The position numbers were made by a program, and so were the translations under genes. DNA of 64,000 nucleotides, from positions 372,001 through 436,000 of the forward strand of contig JAWKRT010000002.1 of the NCBI GenBank assembly GCA_041389495.1. Reading direction: 5' to 3'. Of the stretch, positions 32,354-41,088 are shown piece after piece. The notes under the pieces were generated by a model. The model was not told the origin of the DNA. It ran no database searches and saw only the letters and a program-made list of their open reading frames with translations. This DNA comes from Myxococcota bacterium. Its GTDB lineage: Bacteria > Myxococcota_A > UBA9160 > UBA4427. Numbering within the stretch: the stretch's first letter is position 1; each line of letters begins with the position of its first letter.

Positions 32354-33145
32354 CTAGGCGTAGCTTCGCGGGATGGGGAGGTTCGACGAGACGATGCCGC
32401 CGGCGACGCCGCAGACCTCGCCCGTCACGTAGGAGCCCGCGGGCGACGCGAGGTAGAGCGCGCACGCGGCGATGTCCTCGACCTCGCCGAGGCGCCCGAG
32501 CGGCGTCATGTCGACCATGATCTTCTCCATCTCGGGAGTCAGCACGCCGGCGAGCGCGTCGGTGCGCGTCGAGCCGACGGCGATCGCGTTGACGCGGATC
32601 TTCGGCGCGTAGTCCTGCGCGAGCTCCTGCGTCAGGAACGACAGCGTGGCCTTCGCGGTGCCGTAGGCCGCGAACCCGGGCGAGAACTGGCGCCCGGCGG
32701 CGGACGAGATGTTGATGACGCAGCCGCGGCCCGCCGTCTCGACGATCTTCGGCACCGCGAGCTGCGTGAGCGCGAACGCCGAGCTCACGTTGAAGCTCAT
32801 GCAGCGGTCGAACTCCTTGACGCTGATCGCGCGGGCCGGCTTGGGCGGCCAGCCGCCGGCGTTGTTGACGACGATGTCGATGCGGCCGAACGCGTCGAGC
32901 GTGCGATCGACGAGGTTCTCGAGCTGCGCGTGCTCGGTGACGTCGCACGGAACGGCGATCGCGCGGCGGCCGAGCGCCTCGACCGCCGCCTTCGTCTCGT
33001 CGATCTGCGCCTGCGTGCGCGCGGCGACCGCGACGTCCGCGCCCGCCTCCGCGAAGGCCCTGGCGATGCCGGCGCCGATGCCGCGTCCGGCGCCCGTGAC
33101 GATGGCCACCTGGCCGTCGAGTCGGAAGAGGTCGAGGATGCCCAT
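32354..33145 (-). CDS. Short-chain dehydrogenase/reductase
   Basis: 263 aa. Motifs: TGAGRGIG, VAARTQAQIDE (NADP-type), VNNAGG, NISSAAG (active Ser) and YGTAK (catalytic Tyr and Lys, with unusual Gly-Thr-Ala between), then a closing GSYVTGEVCGVAGG. It is a close paralogue of the SDR at 21548. ATG 33145 follows AAAGGGA. It is divergent from the MarR gene at 33263, with 117 bases between, so the MarR protein may control it as well as itself; this is inference. Confidence 0.9.
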   Translation of the reverse strand: MGILDLFRLDGQVAIVTGAGRGIGAGIARAFAEAGADVAVAARTQAQIDETKAAVEALGRRAIAVPCDVTEHAQLENLVDRTLDAFGRIDIVVNNAGGWPPKPARAISVKEFDRCMSFNVSSAFALTQLAVPKIVETAGRGCVINISSAAGRQFSPGFAAYGTAKATLSFLTQELAQDYAPKIRVNAIAVGSTRTDALAGVLTPEMEKIMVDMTPLGRLGEVEDIAACALYLASPAGSYVTGEVCGVAGGIVSSNLPIPRSYA

Positions 33146-33196
33146 GGATCGTTCCCTTTCTCGTCGCTGGCCGCCCCGTCCCGGGCGGGCGGCGCA

Positions 33197-33205
33197 TGAT
33201 AGCCT
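33197..33205 (+). promoter_or_regulatory. Extended -10 box (TGATAGCCT) upstream of marR gene
   Basis: TGATAGCCT fits the TGnTAnnnT pattern found again, almost unchanged, at 54490 and 54965 (TGATAGGCT). It would give a leader of about 50 bases to ATG 33263. Confidence 0.4.
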
Positions 33206-33262
33206 CGCCGCGTCTCGCGGTGGGGTCGTGGAACGGCGGGATGCAGCGAGGGGTGCACGCGC

Positions 33263-33766
33263 ATGGCGAGCTCGCGCGACGTCGAGGACCAGATCGTCGC
33301 GTCCATCCGCCGCGTGATCCGCGCGATCGATCTCCAGTCGAAGCGCCTGCTCGACAGCCACGCGCTGACGGGGCCGCAGCTCGCGACGCTGCGCGAGGCG
33401 CACCGCATGCGCGCGCCGTCCACGAGCGCGCTCGCGCGCGCCGTGCACCTGAGCCAGCCGACCGTCTCCGGCATCGTGAGCCGTCTCGAGCGCCAGGGGC
33501 TCGTCGCGCGCGAGCGCTCGGCCGACGACCGCCGCACGGTCGTCGTCAGCGTGACCGAGCGCGGCCGCGAGGTGCTCGGGAGCGCGCCGTCGCTCCTCCA
33601 GGATCGCTTCCGCGCCGAGCTCGAGCGGCTGGCTCCGTGGGAGCAGCACTGGCTGCTCGCCGCGCTCGAGCGGATCGCGGCGATGATGGACGCCGAGGAT
33701 CTCGAGGCGGCTCCCATCCTGGAGACCGGGCACGTCGGGCCGCCCGCGGACGACGAGGGGCTCTGA
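33263..33766 (+). CDS. MarR-family transcriptional regulator
   Basis: 167 aa. A winged helix-turn-helix is at about 45-110 (STSALARAVHLSQPTVSGIVSRLERQGLVARERSADDRRTVVVSVTERG), flanked by dimerisation helices. It lies directly upstream of the glycine-betaine methyltransferase genes, in the position that EctR-type MarR proteins take before ectoine genes, so osmotic control of the betaine genes is a reasonable inference. Palindromes at 33886-33916 in the gap before the methyltransferase are candidate binding sites. A 263-base AT-richer gap follows it. Confidence 0.9.
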   Translation: MASSRDVEDQIVASIRRVIRAIDLQSKRLLDSHALTGPQLATLREAHRMRAPSTSALARAVHLSQPTVSGIVSRLERQGLVARERSADDRRTVVVSVTERGREVLGSAPSLLQDRFRAELERLAPWEQHWLLAALERIAAMMDAEDLEAAPILETGHVGPPADDEGL

Positions 33767-33885
33767 GCGCGCGGCCCGAACGCCTCCGGGCGTCGTGGGG
33801 GCCGCGGTGTCCGGTGGCGGCCACACGTATCGACGTCAATGACTCGATGAGCGCCATCTCTTCGAAGCCGTGTCCAATAATTTCG

Positions 33886-33916
33886 AAATATCAAATATTT
33901 GGTGAGCGGTCGCTCA
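33886..33916. promoter_or_regulatory. Two adjacent palindromes in the betaine-gene control region
   Basis: AAATAT-CAA-ATATTT (33886-33900) and TGAGCG-GT-CGCTCA (33903-33916) are both perfect inverted repeats, set end to end in an unusually AT-rich stretch for this genome. They lie 23 bases upstream of the -35 element proposed at 33939, and are likely operators, with the MarR protein encoded upstream as the first candidate ligand. Confidence 0.55.
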
Positions 33917-33938
33917 GAGGGCCGTCGCCAAAGATGTA

Positions 33939-33967
33939 TTGAGAACGATGTATTCGTCCTCTAGTCT
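33939..33967 (+). promoter_or_regulatory. Sigma-70-type promoter for betaine-synthesis operon
   Basis: TTGAGA (33939-33944), 17 bases, TAGTCT (33962-33967). A direct repeat GATGTATT occurs at 33933 and 33947, overlapping the -35 and spacer. Expected start near 33974 gives a leader of about 56 bases. Confidence 0.45.
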
Positions 33968-34029
33968 CAGGGCTCCGCTCGCCAATCGAGGCTCGAGCAC
34001 ACGGCGCCAGTGCGCCGGGAAGGATGCCC

Positions 34030-34884
34030 ATGGCCAACGGTTCCCCGCAGCTTCAGAGGCAACACGCCGCACGCGCCCTGCGCGCCCGCGCCCAGGACTT
34101 CGGGCGCGACCCCGTCGCCGTCCGCGACACCGACCACTACCACGCCGAGTACATCCAGAGCTTCGTCGAGAAGTGGGACGAGCTGATCGACTGGGACGCG
34201 CGCGCCGACAGCGAAGGCGGGTTCTTCATCCAGCTGCTGAAGGCCCGCGGCAAGACGAAGGTGCTCGACGTCGCGACGGGAACCGGCTTCCACTCGATCC
34301 AGCTGCTGAACGCGGGCTTCGAGGTGACGAGCGTCGACGGCAACGCCGCGATGCTCGCGAAGGCCTTCGACAATGCGAAGGAGCGCCACTTCATCCTGAA
34401 GACGATCCACGCGGACTGGCGCTGGCTCAACCGCGAGGTGCACGGCAAGTACGACGCCATCATCTGTCTGGGCAACTCGTTCACGCACCTCTTCGACGAG
34501 CAGGACCGCCGCCGCGCGCTCGCCGAGTTCTACGCGGCGCTCAAGCACGACGGCGTGCTCATCCTCGACCAGCGCAACTACGACTCGATCCTCGACCACG
34601 GCTTCGACAGCCAGCACAAGTACTACTACTGCGGCGACGAGGTCGTGGCCGAGCCCGAGCACATGGACGAGGGGCTCGCGCGCTTCCGGTACACCTTCCC
34701 CGACGGCTCCGAGTACCGGCTCAACATGTTCCCGCTCCGCAAGAACTACACGCGCCGTCTGCTGCGGGAGGCGGGCTTCGCGTCGGTCAAGACGTACGGC
34801 GACTTCCAGGAGACCTACCAGGAGGCGGACCCGGACTTCTTCGTGCACGTCGCGGAGAAGCACATGGACGACGTCGATGAGTGA
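34030..34884 (+). CDS. gsmt: Glycine/sarcosine N-methyltransferase
   Basis: 284 aa. It is a class I SAM-dependent methyltransferase with motif I VLDVATGTGFHSIQLL. It also has the segment DHYHAEYIQSFVEKWDELIDWDARADSEGGFF, which is typical of halophile GSMT enzymes that turn glycine into sarcosine and dimethylglycine. NSFTHLFDE and LDQRNYDSIL are further conserved blocks. The start ATG 34030 is preferred because GGGAAGG lies six bases upstream; ATG 34024 is too close to it. The next gene (SDMT) overlaps by eight bases and the betaine transporter follows, so the whole de novo glycine-betaine route is present as one unit. Confidence 0.93.
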   Translation: MANGSPQLQRQHAARALRARAQDFGRDPVAVRDTDHYHAEYIQSFVEKWDELIDWDARADSEGGFFIQLLKARGKTKVLDVATGTGFHSIQLLNAGFEVTSVDGNAAMLAKAFDNAKERHFILKTIHADWRWLNREVHGKYDAIICLGNSFTHLFDEQDRRRALAEFYAALKHDGVLILDQRNYDSILDHGFDSQHKYYYCGDEVVAEPEHMDEGLARFRYTFPDGSEYRLNMFPLRKNYTRRLLREAGFASVKTYGDFQETYQEADPDFFVHVAEKHMDDVDE

Positions 34885-35758
34885 GCGCGCGGCGGACGTC
34901 GCCGCGACGACCGAGGCCTACTACGACAGCGCGGAGGCCGACGCGTTCTACGCGCACATCTGGGGCGGCGAGGACATCCACATCGGTGTGTACGAGCGCG
35001 ACGGCGAGGCCGTCGCGGCGGCGAGCGCGCGCACGGTCGAGCGCATGGGCGACGAGCTCGGTGCGCTCGGCGCCGACGCGCGCGTGCTCGACCTCGGCGC
35101 GGGCTACGGCGGTGCGGGCCGCGCGCTCGCGCGGCGCTTCGGGTGCCGCGTCGACTGCCTCAACCTGAGCGACGTGCAGAACGCCCGCAACCGCTCGCGG
35201 ACCGCGGAGGCGGGCCTCGCCGATCGCGTGCGCGTCGTGCACGCGAGCTTCGAATCCGTTCCCGAGGTGGACGCGAGCTACGACGTCGTCTGGTCGCAGG
35301 ACGCGATCCTGCACAGCGGCGCGCGCGAGCGCGTGCTCGCCGAGGTGGCGCGCGTGCTCGTGCCGGGCGGCCGCTTCGTGTTCACCGACCCGATGCAGAC
35401 GGACGACTGTCCGCCCGACGTGCTGCAGCCCGTGCTCGACCGCATCCATCTCGACTCGCTCGCGTCGCCCGGCTTCTACCGCAAGACGCTCGCGAACCTG
35501 GGCTTCGAGGAGGTCGCGTTCCGCGCGATGCCCGAGCAGCTTCGCGCGCACTACGCGAGCGTGCGGCGCGAGCTCGAGGCGCGCCGCGACGAGATGGTCG
35601 AGCGCTCGGGCGAGGGCTACGTGACGCGCATGCTCGCGGGGCTGCAGAGCTGGGTCGACGCGGCCGATCGCGGCTACCTGACGTGGGGCATCTTCCACTT
35701 CGTCGCCGCGCCGGCCGCTGCGGACGCGGGGCGGCCGTCGGGCGGTCGCGGGCGCTGA
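34877..35758 (+). CDS. sdmt: Sarcosine/dimethylglycine N-methyltransferase
   Basis: 293 aa. SAM-binding motif I is VLDLGAGYGGAGRALA; VDCLNLSDVQNARNR, YDVVWSQDAILHSGARERVL and GGRFVFTDPMQTDDCP are hallmarks of SDMT enzymes, which carry sarcosine through dimethylglycine to glycine betaine. Its ATG is inside the end of the GSMT gene (8-base overlap), so the two are co-translated. The opening YYDSAEADAFYAHIWGGEDIHIGVY is also typical. Betaine made here is a compatible solute, which argues for a saline or drying habitat. Confidence 0.93.
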   Translation: MSERAADVAATTEAYYDSAEADAFYAHIWGGEDIHIGVYERDGEAVAAASARTVERMGDELGALGADARVLDLGAGYGGAGRALARRFGCRVDCLNLSDVQNARNRSRTAEAGLADRVRVVHASFESVPEVDASYDVVWSQDAILHSGARERVLAEVARVLVPGGRFVFTDPMQTDDCPPDVLQPVLDRIHLDSLASPGFYRKTLANLGFEEVAFRAMPEQLRAHYASVRRELEARRDEMVERSGEGYVTRMLAGLQSWVDAADRGYLTWGIFHFVAAPAAADAGRPSGGRGR

Positions 35759-35761
35759 CGC

Positions 35762-37318
<1,557 letters not shown>

Positions 37319-37368
37319 TTCCAGATACTTGGGGACGCCTCTGCGCACCCCATCCGGCCGGGGTTGCA

Positions 37369-37385
37369 ATGGGAAAATTTTCCAT
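37369..37385. promoter_or_regulatory. TGG-N9-CCA operator-like site A
   Basis: ATGGGAAAATTTTCCAT, with the palindromic core GGAAAATTTTCC. It is one of four TGG-N9-CCA sites in the window, here 81 bases before the repeat-protein gene. Confidence 0.6.
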
Positions 37386-37407
37386 TAGATTCCCGCCTCG
37401 GATGTCG

Positions 37408-37424
37408 ATGGGAAAGAATCCCAT
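37408..37424. promoter_or_regulatory. TGG-N9-CCA operator-like site B
   Basis: ATGGGAAAGAATCCCAT, an inverted repeat ATGGGA/TCCCAT with a five-base centre, 39 bases (centre to centre) after site A and 26 bases before ATG 37450. Confidence 0.6.
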
Positions 37425-37449
37425 AACGGGACATCGCGGAGGATCGGAG

Positions 37450-38031
37450 ATGAAGCGACGAATCGGTTGGGTGGCGGGCGCTGCGTTGGCGCTCGTCGTG
37501 GCAGGAACGGGTGTGGCGTTCGCGCAGGTGTCGGACGACATCGGCGCGGATGGCCTGAAGCGGCGCGGCGACGGAACGATCGACGATTCGCAGCGGGGCG
37601 ATCGCGGCCGCGGCACGGACGACGTCGGTCCGGACGGGCTCAAGCGACGCGGCGATGGCAGCATCGACGACTCGCAGCCCGGCGCGCGCGGAGACGACCG
37701 CAGCAACGGTCGACGGCGCGGCCGCGGGACGGACGACGTCGGTCCCGACGGGCTCAAGCGACGCGGCGACGGGAGCATCGACGACTCGCAGCCCGGTGCG
37801 AGCGACGACCACCACCGCGGCCGCGGCCGCGGCCGCGGCGGCGACGACGACCGCGCCGAGCGCGGTGATCGCGGCGATCGCAGCGAGCGGGGCGATCGCG
37901 CGGAGCGCGGCGACCGCGCCGAGCGCGGCGAGCGCGCCGAGCGCCCGGATCGCGCGGAGCGGCCCGAGCGCGCGGAGCGCCCGGAGCGCGCCGAGCGGCC
38001 CGAGCGCGCGGAGCGCGCCGAGCGCGGCTGA
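37450..38031 (+). CDS. Secreted repeat protein with RGD/AERPER tail
   Basis: 193 aa. Signal peptide 1-25 (LALVVAGTGVAFA). Three near-identical 20-residue repeats at 29-48, 57-76 and 95-114 follow the pattern DDxGxDGLKRRGDGxIDDSQ; their DNA copies are also nearly identical. Residues 131-193 are a highly charged tail of ERGDR and AERPER units. The repeats are rich in Asp-Gly and could bind Ca2+, but no EF-hand is complete. The tail closely matches the tail of the DUF5666 protein 3 kb away. The ATG follows GGAGGATCGGAG. Two TGG-N9-CCA sites precede it and a hairpin follows. I cannot assign a function; the context is the envelope. Confidence 0.8.
   Translation: MKRRIGWVAGAALALVVAGTGVAFAQVSDDIGADGLKRRGDGTIDDSQRGDRGRGTDDVGPDGLKRRGDGSIDDSQPGARGDDRSNGRRRGRGTDDVGPDGLKRRGDGSIDDSQPGASDDHHRGRGRGRGGDDDRAERGDRGDRSERGDRAERGDRAERGERAERPDRAERPERAERPERAERPERAERAERG
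37534..37791 (+). repeat. Three near-identical 60-base coding repeats
   Basis: Copies at 37534-37593, 37618-37677 and 37732-37791 inside the repeat-protein gene; the second and third differ at only a few silent positions, which implies a recent duplication. The linkers between copies differ in length (24 and 54 bases). Confidence 0.85.
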
Positions 38032-38044
38032 GGACGGAGCGCGT

Positions 38045-38070
38045 GGCGGCCGGCCGCGTGGCCGGCCGCC
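38045..38070 (+). terminator. Perfect 11-bp hairpin after repeat-protein gene
   Basis: GGCGGCCGGCC, loop GCGT, GGCCGGCCGCC, 13 bases after the stop at 38031. Like the hairpin at 30121 it has a four-base loop and no U-run. Confidence 0.55.
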
Positions 38071-38129
38071 CCTGCGCTCGCGCGAACGATCGAGCCCGGC
38101 GGATGCCGGATGAGGAAGGGATTCGGGAG

Positions 38130-38939
38130 ATGCATCGCAAGAAGTGCGCGGTGGTGGGTGTGATGGCGCTGCTCGTGTCGGGAGTGGCGAACGCGGGGCC
38201 CACGCCCGCTGGCGGCTACGACGACGAGCTCCGCGACGAGTGGCGCGACGATCGCTACGACGAGGACGCGCGCCTGCAGACGACCGTGTCGCTCGGCGTC
38301 GACTACTCGCAGGGCGACTACGGGGACCCCTCGATCAGCCGCTCCGGTGTCGCGCAGGCGGGACTCAAGCTCGAGTACGAGCCCGTCACGGTGCGGGTCT
38401 ACGTCCCGCTGCTCGTCAGCGACGGCGTGCTCCTGGACGATGCCGTCGGGGGAACGAACGGGACCGAGGTCGGGCTCGGCGACATCATCGCGAGCGCGGT
38501 GTACACGTGGTACTCGAGCTCGCGCACGCTCCCGACGATCGACGTGATCGCGAAGGTCAAGCTCCCGACCGCGAGCTCCAGCAAGGGTCTCGGCACGGGC
38601 GAGACCGACGTGACGCTCGGCGCGGAGGTGTCGCAGACGTTCGGCGTCGTGACGCTGTTCGCGGGCGGCGCCTATCGATTCAAGGGAGGCGGCGCGTTCC
38701 GCGACGTCCTGCTCGCGACGGGCGGTGCGAGCGTGCGCTTCTCGCAGTCGCTCTCTGCCGGCGTCGCCTACGACTTCCGCGAGGCGTCGACGGGCGCGGT
38801 GCCCGACTCGCACGAGCTCTCGCCGTTCCTGAGCCTGCGCCTGAGCGACCACGTCAAGCTCACGCCCTACGGCGTGATCGGTCTGTCGAACGGCGCGCCC
38901 GACTGGGGCGTCGGCTCGAGCATCGCCTACACGTTCTAG
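38130..38939 (+). CDS. Outer-membrane beta-barrel protein
   Basis: 269 aa with a signal peptide (VVGVMALLVSGVANA). After an acidic stretch (DDELRDEWRDDRYDED), strand after strand of amphipathic sequence follows (TVSLGVDYSQGDYG, VRVYVPLLVSDGV, VDVIAKVKLPTA-like and TLFAGGAYRFKGGGA), closing in GVGSSIAYTF with a terminal Phe. The pattern fits small outer-membrane barrels of the Phenol_MetA_deg/transporter type. ATG 38130 is preferred over the one at 38103 because AGGAAGGG lies nine bases before it and the signal peptide then starts normally. It sits between the repeat-protein gene and the SGNH-TPR gene, same strand. Confidence 0.8.
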   Translation: MHRKKCAVVGVMALLVSGVANAGPTPAGGYDDELRDEWRDDRYDEDARLQTTVSLGVDYSQGDYGDPSISRSGVAQAGLKLEYEPVTVRVYVPLLVSDGVLLDDAVGGTNGTEVGLGDIIASAVYTWYSSSRTLPTIDVIAKVKLPTASSSKGLGTGETDVTLGAEVSQTFGVVTLFAGGAYRFKGGGAFRDVLLATGGASVRFSQSLSAGVAYDFREASTGAVPDSHELSPFLSLRLSDHVKLTPYGVIGLSNGAPDWGVGSSIAYTF

Positions 38940-38962
38940 CCCTCGTGCACGGGAGGGGCTCC

Positions 38963-40783
38963 ATGTCGCCCGCCAGGCGCGCGCTGTTCGCACTCGTTCC
39001 CACTCTCGTGCTGTTCGCGGGTGCCGAGCTCGGGCTCGCGCTGCTCGGGACGGCACCGCGCGCGGCGGGCGACGACCCGTACGTCGGCTTCGCGGAGAAC
39101 CGCCCGCTCTACGTCGAGGTCGAAGGCGAGGACGGCGCGCGCCGGCTCGAGCTCGCGCCGGGGAAGGAGCGCTTCTTCAACCCGGCGCAGTTCGCGCGCG
39201 CGAAGGGCGAGGGAGTGCGGCGCGTCTTCTGCGTCGGCGGCTCGACGACGTACGGCCGCCCCTACCGCGACCTGACGAGCTTCTGCGGATGGCTGCGCGC
39301 CGATCTCGAGGAGGTCGCGCCGGGTGGCTTCGAAGTCGTGAACGCGGGCGGCATCAGCTACGCGAGCTACCGGGTCGCGAACGTCGTCCGCGAGCTCGCG
39401 GGCTACGCGCCCGACCTCGTCGTCGTGTACACGGGGCACAACGAGTTCCTCGAGGAGAGGACGTACGGCGCGTTGCGCGACCGGCCCGCGTGGCTGCGCC
39501 GGGCCGACCTCGCGCTCGGGCGCACGCGCGTGTACACGGCGCTGCGAAGGCTCGCCGGCGGCGAGCGCGAGCAGCTGCCCGGCGAGGTGTCGGCGAAGCT
39601 CGACGGCAGCATCGGGCCGGACGCCTACACGCGCGACGACGCCTGGGCCGGGGCCGTCGTCGAGCACTTCGGCGCGAACCTCGAGCGCATCCTCGCGCTC
39701 GTGCGCGAAGCGGGAGCGACGCCGCTCGTCGTCGTTCCCGCCGACAACCTGCGCGACTGCTCGCCCTTCAAGAGCGAGCCCGACGCGGGCCTCGCTCCTG
39801 CGGAGCGCGAGCGCTTCGAGGCGCTGCTCGCCGACGGCGTCGCGGCCTATCGCGACGAGCGCTTCGCACAGGCGAGCGACGCGTTGCGCGCGGCGAGCGC
39901 GATCTCGCCGCGTCACGCGCACGCGCGCTACTGGCTCGGCCGCGCGCTCGTCGCGACGGGCGAGCTCGACGCGGCGACGCTCGAGCTCGTCCGCGCGCGC
40001 GACGAGGACGTGTGCCCGCTGCGCGCGATCTCGCCGATCGTCGAGGCGACGCGCGAGATCGCGCGTCGCGAGCGCGTGGCGACGATCGACTACCCGGCGC
40101 TGCTCGACGCGCGCAACGCGGCGACCGGCGCGCCCGCGCGCGGCGCCGACTGGTTCCTCGACCACGTGCACCCGACGATCGAGGGCCACCGCGTGCTCGC
40201 GCGCGAGCTGCTCGCGCACGTGGGCTCGCTCGGCTGGCTGCCCGACGGCGCGCCGGGCGACGAAGCGGCGCTCGCGCGCGCCGAGGCGGGCGTGCGCGCG
40301 CGCATCGACGACGGCGAGCGCGGGCTCTCGCTGCGCAACCTCGCGAAGGTGCTGAGCTGGGCCGGGAAGAACGAGGACGCGGCGCGCGCCGCGCGCGCCG
40401 CGCTCGAGCTGCTCGGCGACGACGCGGAGTGCCTGTTCCTGCTGTCGCTCGACGCGTCCGACCGCGGCGACCACCTCGAGGCGGTCTCGCTGCTGCGCGA
40501 GGCCGTGCGGCTCGACCCCGACTGGGTGAAGCCGCGCCACAACCTCGGCGTCGAGCTCGCGCGGGCGGGGCGCGACGAGGAAGCGCTCGCCGCGTATGCC
40601 GTCGTCGTCGAGCTCGAGCCCGCGCACCCGAACGTCCACTACAACCGCGCGAATGCGCTCTCGCGCCTCGGGCGCCTCGAGGAGGCGGCCGCCGCCTACG
40701 AGCGCGCGCTCGAGCTCGATCCCCGGGACGCCGACGCGCGCGAAGCACTCGACGGCATTCGCGCGCGGCTCGCGGCCGACTAG
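38963..40783 (+). CDS. SGNH-hydrolase-like protein with C-terminal TPRs
   Basis: 606 aa. An N-terminal membrane/signal segment (LFALVPTLVLFAGAELGLALLG) precedes an SGNH/GDSL-like hydrolase domain: block I CVGGSTTYG, block III VVYTGHNEFLEE and block V DHVHPTIEGH with the catalytic Asp-His. Residues about 450-606 are tetratricopeptide repeats (ALELLGDDAECLFLLSLDASDRGDHLEAVSLLREAVRLDP; NVHYNRANALSRLGRLEEAAAAYERALELDP). SGNH proteins of this sort acetylate or deacetylate glycans, as AlgX/AlgJ do. GGGAGGGG precedes the ATG. It is 23 bases after the beta-barrel gene, so co-expression is likely. Confidence 0.88.
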   Translation: MSPARRALFALVPTLVLFAGAELGLALLGTAPRAAGDDPYVGFAENRPLYVEVEGEDGARRLELAPGKERFFNPAQFARAKGEGVRRVFCVGGSTTYGRPYRDLTSFCGWLRADLEEVAPGGFEVVNAGGISYASYRVANVVRELAGYAPDLVVVYTGHNEFLEERTYGALRDRPAWLRRADLALGRTRVYTALRRLAGGEREQLPGEVSAKLDGSIGPDAYTRDDAWAGAVVEHFGANLERILALVREAGATPLVVVPADNLRDCSPFKSEPDAGLAPAERERFEALLADGVAAYRDERFAQASDALRAASAISPRHAHARYWLGRALVATGELDAATLELVRARDEDVCPLRAISPIVEATREIARRERVATIDYPALLDARNAATGAPARGADWFLDHVHPTIEGHRVLARELLAHVGSLGWLPDGAPGDEAALARAEAGVRARIDDGERGLSLRNLAKVLSWAGKNEDAARAARAALELLGDDAECLFLLSLDASDRGDHLEAVSLLREAVRLDPDWVKPRHNLGVELARAGRDEEALAAYAVVVELEPAHPNVHYNRANALSRLGRLEEAAAAYERALELDPRDADAREALDGIRARLAAD

Positions 40784-41088
40784 CCACCGCTCCCCGCTTC
40801 CACGGACCGCAGCCGCAGGGCTGGCTCCCGTCCGCGATCCGGTCCGCGACCGGTCTGCGGATCCGGTCCGCGATCCCGTCTGCGGATCCCGGTGCCGCTC
40901 GGTGCGCGCGCGGCACACGACGGGGTTCCGCGCGCCGACCAGGATCGAGAGGCCATGGCGCCCGAGCCGTGCGCGGCTCGCGCCCCGCGCTCGGCGGGTG
41001 CGCCGCGTTGGTGGCGCGGGTCGCATGGGTCGCATGGGTCGCGTGCGCCGCGTCCCCCGCTCCCGTCGCGCGCGTCGCGTGGGGCGGG
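40784..41088. other. 305-base gap between convergent genes
   Basis: No credible gene is seen. It contains a 24/25-base tandem repeat (40836-40884) and, near 41018-41045, three short GGGTCGCATG-like units. Both the SGNH-TPR gene and the DUF5666 gene end at its borders, so it is probably a termination region expanded by slippage. Confidence 0.6.
40836..40890. repeat. 24/25-base tandem repeat, two copies plus a stub
   Basis: Copy one 40836-40859 and copy two 40860-40884 both read GATCCGGTCCGCGA... and end GTCTGCG; a third GATCCC stub follows. Noncoding. Confidence 0.65.

Noticed and set aside
37353..37368. Sigma-54 promoter before the repeat-protein gene
   Set aside because: TTGCA is present at 37364, but the -24 element at the required spacing is TCCGGC, without the invariant GG.
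37855..38031. CRISPR-like or minisatellite array
   Set aside because: The repetition is codon-level (Glu-Arg-Ala-Glu-Arg-Pro) inside an open frame without unique spacers.
37855..38031. RGD units as integrin-binding motifs
   Set aside because: RGD arises here from repeated Arg-Gly-Asp low-complexity sequence; there is no host context to support adhesion to animal cells.
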